A stretch of 64,000 bases of DNA. It comes from Siphonodentalium dalli. Its lineage: Eukaryota > Mollusca > Scaphopoda > Gadilida > Siphonodentaliidae. Of this stretch, positions 56,455-64,000 are shown in pieces. The DNA lies in the NCBI GenBank assembly GCA_032622095.1, contig CP136064.1, forward strand, positions 261,495,863-261,559,862. The letters are read 5' to 3'. The translations under genes and the position numbers were made by a program. The notes under the pieces were generated by a model. It saw only the letters and a list, made by a program, of their open reading frames with translations. It did not search any database and was not told where the DNA came from. Position 1 is the stretch's first letter; each line of letters starts with the position of its first letter.

Positions 56455-56962
56455 CTCATCCGCAATCAAGACCTTTGATGAACCATTGAGGTTGTGTTTC
56501 ATAATCCACGGTTACCCGCAACCAAGACCTTTTGTGGACCATTGAGGTTGTGTTTCATAATCAATGGTTATGTGCAATCAAGACCTTTCATGAACCATTG
56601 AGGTTGTGTTTCATAATCCACGGTTACCCGCAACCAAGACCTTTTGTGGACCATTGAGGTTGTGTTTCATAATCAATGGTTATGTGCAATCAAGACCTTT
56701 CATGAACCATTGAGGTTTTGTTTCATAGTCCATGGTTATCCGATAATCAAGACCTTTGATGAGCCATTGAGGTTGTGTTTCATAATCCATGGTTATCCGA
56801 TAATCAAGACCTTTGATGAACCATTGAGGTTGTGTTTCATAATCCATGGTTATCCGCAATCAAGACTTTGATGAACCATTGCGGTTGTGTTTCATAATCC
56901 ATGGTTATGCGCAATCAAGACATTTGATGAACCATTGAGGTTGTGTTTCATAATCCATGCTT
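56455..56962. repeat. ~57-bp minisatellite, nine copies
   Basis: The unit is CAATCAAGACCTTTGATGAA, CCATTGAGGTTGTGTTTCAT, AATCCATGGTTATCCG. There are higher-order alternations in the first half (ACGGTTACCCGCAACC against AATGGTTATGTGCAATC). Confidence 0.92.
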
Positions 56963-57027
56963 ACCGCGACTTCCTCGAGGCACGGACTTCAACCGGGGAA
57001 TGTGTAATTCTCTGGATGGACGGGTAA

Positions 57028-57140
57028 TTAACGATACGGGTAACGCTATTGGTAACGATACGGGTAACGGATGCGGGCAATGATACTGGTAACGACAAGA
57101 GTAACGATGCGGATAACGGTACTGGCAACGATACGGTACG
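57028..57140. repeat. GGTAACGATACG short tandem repeat
   Basis: Irregular copies of GGTAACGATACG, flanked by 'ACGGACTTCAACCGGGGAAT' (56980) and 'ACGGACATCAACCGCGGAAT' (57138). These flanks are direct repeats bordering the tract. Confidence 0.8.
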
Positions 57141-57174
57141 GACATCAACCGCGGAATGTGCAATTTTCTAACAA

Positions 57175-57265
57175 TGTTTATAATTTTTTATCATTATTTC
57201 TTACATTCTTCAACAATTTTTTATCATTATTTCTTACATTCTTCAACAATTTTAATAATTATCAC
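57175..57265. repeat. Spacer of the double-hairpin family without hairpins
   Basis: TTTTTATCATTATTTCTTAC ATTCTTCAACAATTTT is present twice. It resembles the spacer between the hairpins of the TTAA family (TTACCATTTTTTCTTACATT CTTTAACAATTTT). Confidence 0.6.
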
Positions 57266-57485
57266 AGGCCCCTGGAAACAAACACTAATAAATATTAGGA
57301 AGCGACCCAGACCGTGACTGACGACCGCCAAAATTCCATTAGAATATGCAAGTTGTCGGTACGATATCTCGAGTTATCGTCCTTTGATTTTGTCGAGTTA
57401 TATGTTGGCAATAAGATAGAGTGGGTGAAATCTTTGGTTGGATGAATATTTAGCGAATTTAGTATAGGGATATGGTAGTTGGTTT

Positions 57486-58011
57486 CTACGGCAGCGTAGA
57501 ACCGCCACCTCCTCTTTTGTTACTAACTTGTTTAAACAAGTTACTAACTTGTTTAAACAAGTTACTAAATGGTTTAAACAAGTTAGCTAACTTGTTTAAA
57601 CAAGTTAACTCACTTGTGTAAACAAGTTAGCCAACTTGTTTAAACAAGTTACTAAATTGTTTAAACCATTTAGATAACTTGTTTAAACAATTTTGTAACT
57701 TGTTTACACAAGTTATTTAACTTGTTTAAACAAGTTAGTAACTTGTTTAAACAAGATAGCTAACTTGTTTCAGCAATCTAGTAACTTGTGTAAACAAGTT
57801 AGCTGACTTGTTTAATCAAGTTAGCTGACTTGTTTAATCAAGTTAGTTACTTGTTTAAACAAGTTAGATAACTTTTAAAACAAGTTAGATACCTTATTTA
57901 AACAAGTTAGATAACTTGTTTAAACAAGTTAATAACATGTGTACACAAGTTAGTAACTTGTTTAAACAAGTTAGTAACAAAAGAGGAGGTGGCGGTTCTA
58001 CGCTGCCGTAG
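57486..58011. mobile_element. Palindromic element filled with TTGTTTAAACAA units
   Basis: The ends CTACGGCAGCGTAGAACCGC and GCGGTTCTACGCTGCCGTAG are perfect inverse copies, continuing through CACCTCCTCTTTTGTTACTAA. GTTT flanks both sides (57482-57485 and 58012-58015). Between them about 17 units of the self-complementary ACTTGTTTAAACAAGT are spaced by TAGCTA or TACTA-like linkers. The whole 526 bp can fold on itself at many scales. No coding capacity. Confidence 0.92.
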
Positions 58012-58419
58012 GTTTATGACTTGTGAGGCTTTGTTTTGAAATATCGTTCTAAATGATGTTTAGTTTTCGTGTCTGCCATGATTTCTGTGAGAGAAAAAAT
58101 TACTTTCCAATGAAAATTAAAATGAACTGAAAACAAATTGCTGATGGGCGCCAGACATTCAGGAACACAATTGAAGTAACTGCGCTAGTGTCGATCACAA
58201 ACCCTGTGTACCCTTCAGCACATTTTCAAACCCTGTGTTCTCTTCATCACTTTTTTGGTGAGAGTGACCCCTTCAGCACAATGATTGGATATACTCTACC
58301 TAAACCACTAATTTGTTCACTCAAATGAAGCAGTATCAACCTAAATATCAGTATTCTACAAATTACAGTCTCCAGGGTATGGAATAAACATACATCGACA
58401 CAGTCGTGAGAATTACATG

Positions 58420-58852
58420 TTAAAGGTACTCAATCCGAGTCGATAATCCCCATATGATCAGATTCCAACAACAACAACAACAACAACAAAAAGATTTTAG
58501 AAAATCCGCTTTAGTTATCAGAATCGATTAATTGCCCAAAAATAATGCTAACCACTGTCAACTAAAGTATAAAATTGTCCGAAACGTGTTATTTATCAAC
58601 ATTGTTCGACGAAATTTGGCTTTATTATCAACATAAAGTCTCTTGATTTTAGAGTTATCCATCTTCATCCGTCGGCTCGTCGACTTTTTACTGGGCCACT
58701 ATTTAGTCTTGATGGTGAAAAATAATAGAATTTCAAAAATCGATATCTAATAACTCTGAGCTTTGATAGCCACTCGAATCAAATATTTTTTTTACCCCCG
58801 AATCCAAATAAATAGTAATTGAGGGGCGCTTAATCGGATTATGCATCTTTAA
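58420..58852. mobile_element. TTAA TIR element (AGGTACTCAATCC family), short copy
   Basis: TTAA-AGGTACTCAATCCGAG at 58420 and ATTATGCATCT-TTAA at 58849-58852. It contains an (AAC)n run and the family blocks GAGTTATCCATCTTCATCCG and 'TTTTTTACCCCCGAATCCAA'. 433 bp. Confidence 0.85.
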
Positions 58853-58859
58853 CGTTATT

Positions 58860-59060
58860 GCACTCGTTTTCAGCTGTACCATCGCCTCACAACCAACTCG
58901 TGCAATAACGTGAACCAGTTCATATGCCGTTATATCTATATCTTACTCATGTGATATCATGTTATTTTACAATGATTTGTTTGCTTAATATAACATGTTT
59001 ATGCTGACAATGTTATTTTACAATGATTTGTTTGTTTAATAAAATATGTTCAATATGCTT
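58860..59060. other. Spacer with a 30-bp direct repeat
   Basis: GTTATTTTACAATGATTTGTTTG(C/T)TTAAT occurs at about 58963 and 59011, leading into the minisatellite. Confidence 0.6.
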
Positions 59061-59062
59061 AG

Positions 59063-60492
59063 ATACGCTTATTCTGACAATCAGTGCACGTGTACACCTA
59101 TCTTATTCTGACAATCAGTGCACGTGTAAACCTATCTTATTCTGACATCAGTACACGTGTAAACATAGCTTATTCTGACAATCAGTGCACGTGTAAACCT
59201 ATCTTATTCTGACAATCAGTGCACGTGTAAACCTATCTTATTCTGACAATCAGTGTACGTGTAAACCTATCTTATTCTGACATCAGTGCACGTGTAAACC
59301 TAGCTTATTCTGACAATCAGTGCACGTGTACACCTAGCTTATTCTGACAATCAGTGCACGTGTAAACCTATCTTATTCTGACAATCAGTGCACGTGTAAA
59401 CCTATCTTATTCTGACAATCAGTGCACGTGTAAACCTATCTTATTCTGACATCAGTGCACGTGTAAACATAGCTTATTCTGACAATCAGTGCACGTGTAA
59501 ACCTAGCTTATTCTGACAATCAGTGCACGTGTAAACCTATCTTATTCTGACAATCAGTGCACGTGTAAACCTATCTTATTCTGACATCAGTGCACGTGTA
59601 AACATAGCTTATTCTGACAATCAGTGCACGTGTAAACCTATCTTATTCTGACAATCAGTGCACGTGTAAACCTATCGTATTCTGACAATCAGTGCACGTG
59701 TAAACCTAGCTTATTCTGACAATCAGTGCACGTGTAAACCTATCTTATTATGACAATCAGTGCACGTGTAAACCTATCTTATTCTGACAATAAGTGCACG
59801 TGTAAACCTAGCTTATTCTGACAATCAGTGCACGCGTAAACCGAGCTTATTCGGACAATCAGTGCACGTGTAAACCTATCTTATTCTGACAATCAGTGCA
59901 CGTGTAAACCTAGCTTATTCTGACAATCAGTGGACGTGTAAACCTAGCTTATTCTGACAATCAGTGCACGTGTAAACCGAGCTTATTCTGACAATCAATG
60001 CACGTGTAAACCTATGGTATTCTGACAATCAGTGCACGTGTAAACCTAGCTTATTCTGACAATCAGTGCACGTGTAAACCGAGCTTATTCTGACAATCAG
60101 TGCACGTGTAAACCTATCGTATTCTGACAATCAGTGCACGTGTAAACCGAGCTTATTCTGACAATCAGTGCACGTGTAAACCGAGCTTATTCTAACAATC
60201 AGTGCACGTGTAAACCTAGCTTATTCTGACAATCAGTGCACGTGTAAACCGAGCTTATTCTGACAATCAGTGCACGTGTAAACCTATCTTATTCTGACAA
60301 TCAGTGCATGTGTAAACCTATCTTATTCTGACAATCAGTGCACGTGTAAACCGAGCTTATTCTGACAATCAGTGCACGTGTAAACCTATCTTATTCTGAC
60401 AATCAGTGCACATGTAAACCTAGCTTATTCTGACAATCAGTGCACGTGTAAACCTATCTTATTCTGACAATCAGTGCACGTGTAAACATATC
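59063..60492. repeat. 34-bp minisatellite, about 42 copies, each with CACGTG
   Basis: The unit is TGACAATCAGTGCACGTGTA plus AACCTATCTTATTC. The variable part is CCTATC, CCTAGC, CCGAGC or CATAGC. A 33-bp GACATCAGTG form recurs in the first half. Nearly every unit keeps the palindrome CACGTG (E-box core). TGACAATCAGTG is shared with the 23-bp array at 20.25 kb. Confidence 0.95.
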
Positions 60493-62007
60493 TCGACAAA
60501 CGCCTCGTAGATATATCACACACTATAAGGACCATGCTCATCGGACCTGCAAACAAAAATAAGTATAATGTAAAAACATGTACGTAATTTTAAAAAGGTA
60601 TACTATTAGGTCGACAATTACAGGAAATACATATACTATGTATAGAATTATAATGTAATAAGTTCATTTCGAATTTTCCGCACAACGGTTAGAAATGCTC
60701 TTTATGTTTATACAAACCATTCTTGTAGGATTACATATAAAGAAATACTTAATCGGAGATGTGATTAGATATTGTTTAATATATAATCCTAACCACAGGG
60801 GACACACGTGCAGGATCACTGTATTAAATTAAGATATAGTAAGCTTGTCATGTAATAAATCTTTCTGATATTAAGTCAGGGGGGGGGGGGGGCTGAAGAG
60901 ATTTTGACATGTAGACTTCAGTGTGTTCTTAGCTTGAGGGACACGTGGTATCATCCCAATGTCTATCCTCCTGTGCTATACTCTAAGCCGGAGAACGAAT
61001 GGTGGTTACCATATCAAATGGCTATATATGGCAGATAAGCATTGGTGTTAGTTCTTTTTATGACATCACATAAGATAGCATTACACAACAGTTTATTGTG
61101 ATAACTATGAGTGTAATTCTCAGCTTAAGTATGACTCTTAGCAAACAAGAAACAACAAATCCTTGTTTAGAAAAAACACAATCAATAGTAGTATCAAGTA
61201 TATGGCTGTCATTTGGCATGCTTGTATCACTATTAGTTGCGCTGTGACCTTGATTAAATTTGCATGGTGACACATTTTGAACCTCGTTTAGCTGAACTTG
61301 GCATGTTTAAATCGTATTGACAACCACTGCATATCAAAATATAATAGACCACATAGGTGGATATTATATTTATATGAGTGGTAACGTCCCGTATCCAGGT
61401 TAAAGTGATATATTTTGGATACCAGATTCTGAAATCTGGATGATGGTATTCAACAAAGTAGTCCAACCACTCTCATAGTATATATGGATTCCTTTTGAGA
61501 AGTTAGTATAAGTTATTGACCTCCCAAAACACGTTTATTCAGTTGAAATGAACACTATTATACACCAGGCTAGATCCCCGACAGCACGAAATGGTGTGTC
61601 CGGTTATTGGCTTTCCTCATTTTCAGTTAATTGGAGGTAGCTCAACAAAGTGATACGCCCAATATACGAAAGGGAACCTGGCATGAACACAGTAAGCTGG
61701 TATGGACCATTGATCGTATACAGCTAAATTATATCCCAGATTGATTTGTATGATTTATGCATGTGTTTAGTGTTTAGTGGGACAATGCATTGCGTGTGTA
61801 CATAATTTTGGCGGTCATCTTTGATCGAGAGGACAAATTGTTATATAAAAATATAACATGGTGTCACACCATACACTATACAAAAGTATTGTCATATATT
61901 TGATATAACAATTATATTTTATCATGAAATCGACCAATAGCGAACTTAAGAAAATGAGAATGGCAGCCATCTTTGTGACGTCAATAGACCACCCAGTCGC
62001 GTTCGAG
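60493..62007. other. Intergenic, nothing recognised
   Basis: A G run lies at about 60880-60893. Short frames only. No gene or repeat partner seen in the window. Confidence 0.4.
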
Positions 62008-62301
62008 GGGTCAGGTTACTACGTTTTCAGATATCTTCCGCTTTCGACCAGGAACCAGTCTATTCAACAAGCGACATTGAGTGCGCGCAAATAAACAGAC
62101 ACGAGAGTCGTAAAAAACAATGACAGACGACAGCTAGATAGCAATGTTCATTTACAAAGCAGTTATATCAACCTTGAGACGAAAACCATTCATTAAAATG
62201 TACTTTTACTTCCATGAACTAGAATTTAGACAGTTGTTGTCAAATTTCGCGCTGTTGACTGGTCCTTGTCTGTGTTCACCGAAAAGTTTAAAACCTGACC
62301 C
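62008..62301. mobile_element. TIR element with GGGTCAGGTTACTACGTTTT ends, copy 2
   Basis: The left end GGGTCAGGTTACTACG and the right end GTTTAAAACCTGACCC are inverse. The arms continue through 'CAGGAACCAGTC' / 'GACTGGTCCTTG'. 294 bp. It matches 44699-45092 in internal blocks (TGCGCGCAAATAAACAGACA, ATTCATTAAAATGTACTTTT). Confidence 0.82.
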
Positions 62302-62530
62302 TTTCTGCCCCAGTGGCGGTCTGAAGTAGAGACAATATACTGGCTCATGAGCATGGTCTCTGTATTTGCTCATAATTTTCCCACGGGAGCCCAAAATCGG
62401 ACATAAGCGACTCTTCTGCTTGCGGCGGAGGAAGTCCTTAGCCTCTACCCACACAAAAGCGTACTCTCCATCGAGTACTTTTTTCGTAATTTTGTCAGAG
62501 TATAAAAATTGCGAATTTCGTTATTTCCCG
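62302..62530 (-). pseudogene. Coding-like segment abutting a TIR element, unrecognised
   Basis: On the minus strand, after a TAA at about 62530, the frame reads QFLYSDKITKKVLDGEYAF, VWVEAKDFLRRKQKSRLCPI, GKIMSKYRDHAHEPVYCLY and FRPPLGQ. It then enters the TIR element at 62301 and runs on as repeat-derived residues. GC content is higher than around it. No start codon is clear, so it would be an internal or terminal exon or a gene fragment. No family is recognised. Confidence 0.3.
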
Positions 62531-62539
62531 TTTTATTGA

Positions 62540-63018
62540 CCTATATTGTCCCTACTACCAAATGGTGTATGCATATTTTTTTACGTTCAAATGATTCATG
62601 TTTGTTGACCAACATCGATATGCTCTACAAATGTTAGCCTTAAACTGCCTTAAAGGGAGACTGTGTGCCAATTTTAATAAATTCCCTGTAATAACAACGA
62701 TCAAATATCAATAATATATGGAAACATTTTTAATTTGAATTGAAGGTGTCTTCTGTAAATGTCAGGTTACAGGTTATCTTAAAATAAAATTTAATAAGTT
62801 ATTTTATATTTACTTTATGGCTCCATAAACTAAGTTACAAATTTCCACATACCAGACGTAATACAATTAATTGACGTATATTGATTGGGCAACGCGTGGT
62901 ACACATCGTGTCAAATATTATGTTGATAATTATTAAGGGACGTGAATTCAAGCCATTCATTGACTATATACATTAAAATTATTGAGTATCTGAGACTATT
63001 ATGCATATAATATATCAT
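62540..63018. other. Intergenic, nothing recognised
   Basis: AT-rich, no gene or repeat partner. Confidence 0.4.
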
Positions 63019-63420
63019 TTAACCCTTTACCCAACAAACCGGCCTAAACCGGCCAAGTAAAGCTTCAACAGCCTAAAATATCTTCGGTCTGTCTCAATAG
63101 AACCATACAAATATGGATATCATTGGAATCGGCTCCTTGACCACATTGTGATAGTTACAGTTATGCCCTGTGCCAATGCATTCTCTTATATATGCGAGTC
63201 GACCATAGGTCGCCTCGCATATATAAGAGAATGCATTGGCCTAAAAAAAAAAACTTTTTTTAACACTTTTTACCATTTTTTCTTACATTCTTTAACAATT
63301 TTACAATTTTTAATGCGTTAAGCCAATGCATTCTCTTATATATGCGAGGCGACCTATGGTCGACTCGCATATATAAGAGAATGCATTGGCACAGGGCCCT
63401 TCTGTTGGGTAAATGGTTAA
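63019..63420. mobile_element. TTAA double-hairpin element, copy C
   Basis: TTAA at 63019-63022 and 63417-63420. The left end is CCCTTTACCCAACA; the right end is TGTTGGGTAAATGG (one change). Both hairpins are intact (about 63172-63240 and 63322-63390). Single-base differences from A and B make it the most diverged of the three. Confidence 0.92.
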
Positions 63421-63747
63421 TTGCTACATTTGCCTGAAAACTGTACAAAAATATCTCGATGATGAGTGTTCTATTTTTCCATTCCGGCTGATCTGTCCTA
63501 TGTAACATTACGCCCTACTCAGTAGACAGTCAAGTAATGGGAATATGGTTACCTTATTCTAAGAAGCAGAACATATAGAAACCAGCAACAACATTTGAGT
63601 ACAGTGCCCTTTACATCTGCATCAAATATTGCAAGAGTTAACGTGGAGGCAAATGATCACCCGTTTAAATGGCTAAATACTAGCTTTGTTATTTGTGTCG
63701 ATTTCAAACTTTATGAACAACCACGTTTATAAGAAATATAATTTGCC
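63421..63747. other. Intergenic, partly shared with 46020-46150
   Basis: 'GTAATGGGAATATGGTTACCTTATTCTA' and 'ATAGAAACCAGCAACAACAT TTGAGTACAGT' (63534-63603) match 46078-46148. An unclassified dispersed repeat. Confidence 0.6.
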
Positions 63748-64000
63748 AGTCGCGTAGTCCAAGTCTTCTTGTACTAAAACCAGCTAAGATATTGGGATGG
63801 CGATGCTGGTGTTTAGTCCAAGCCCGCTTGTATACCAATCCTATCACACGAGTTACGCCCACGATCTGTGGCGGGAATTTGTGGTGTATTTTACTCGATT
63901 TACCTAGCAAATCACTACATGATGCTATATACATCGGAAAGGCTTACATCTTATGGTCATAATGGTGTATAATAATCTAACTTTAATGTTAAATTACACA
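63748..64000. mobile_element. Second copy of the Mutator-like element, cut by the window end
   Basis: It begins GTCCAAGTCTTCTTGTACTA and continues CTAAGATATTGGGATGGCGA, GGCGGGAATTTGTGGTGTAT, TATGGTCATAATGGTGTATA. This is the reverse complement of 18000-18270 with scattered changes. The other end lies outside the window. Confidence 0.85.

Noticed and set aside
59063-60492. CRISPR-like pattern of repeat plus variable part
   Set aside because: The variable part is only a few bases with recurring variants, so it is minisatellite variation, not spacers.

Overview
This window is animal genomic DNA: AT-rich, intron-bearing and packed with repeats. It probably comes from a bivalve mollusc. The clues are dispersed 'AGATAACTC' / 'GAGTTATGGCCCTT' repeat modules, a neuropeptide-receptor-like GPCR of a protostome type, LINE fragments and very many short inverted-repeat elements. 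The species is an inference; no taxonomic search was possible.

Two protein-coding genes can be defended. (1) Positions 2039-21697 (+) hold a complete six-exon gene whose joined product (163 aa) is the orthologue of PRKRIP1, a spliceosome-associated protein. Its five introns carry two oppositely oriented LINE copies of one family, several DNA transposons, palindromic MITEs and a minisatellite. (2) Positions 35611-36750 (+) hold an intronless rhodopsin-class GPCR of 379 aa, related to the sex-peptide-receptor/myosuppressin-receptor group, with unusual residues at two activation switches. It is followed at once by a decayed tandem copy of its own 3' third. Weaker exon-like segments lie near 46.8, 52.9 and 56.0 kb (+) and near 62.4 kb (-); their family is not recognised.

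Everything else is mobile or repetitive. 0-2 kb: dispersed repeat modules and the presumed PRKRIP1 promoter. 2.4-8.5 kb: two LINEs, one split by a long-TIR element and the other by nested CAGGGTTTCC elements. 10-26 kb: palindromic MITEs, a Mutator-like element, TTAA-flanked elements, and a near-perfect 45-bp tandem array that appears to be built from the end of one of the palindromic MITEs. 28-31.7 kb: a 3.5-kb long-TIR element. 33 and 54 kb: 3' ends of a second LINE family. 37-43 kb: foldback and TTAA elements, several packed end to end. 43-64 kb: tRNA-like palindrome, hairpins, four large minisatellites, three more copies of a double-hairpin core, and a second Mutator-like copy cut by the window end.

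The most notable unexplained structures are: the TTAA-flanked element carrying two mirror-image 69-nt hairpins (also found inside a different pair of terminal repeats); three places where two different elements share a single TTAA; the palindrome at 57.5-58.0 kb filled with GTTTAAAC units; and the MITE-derived 45-bp array.
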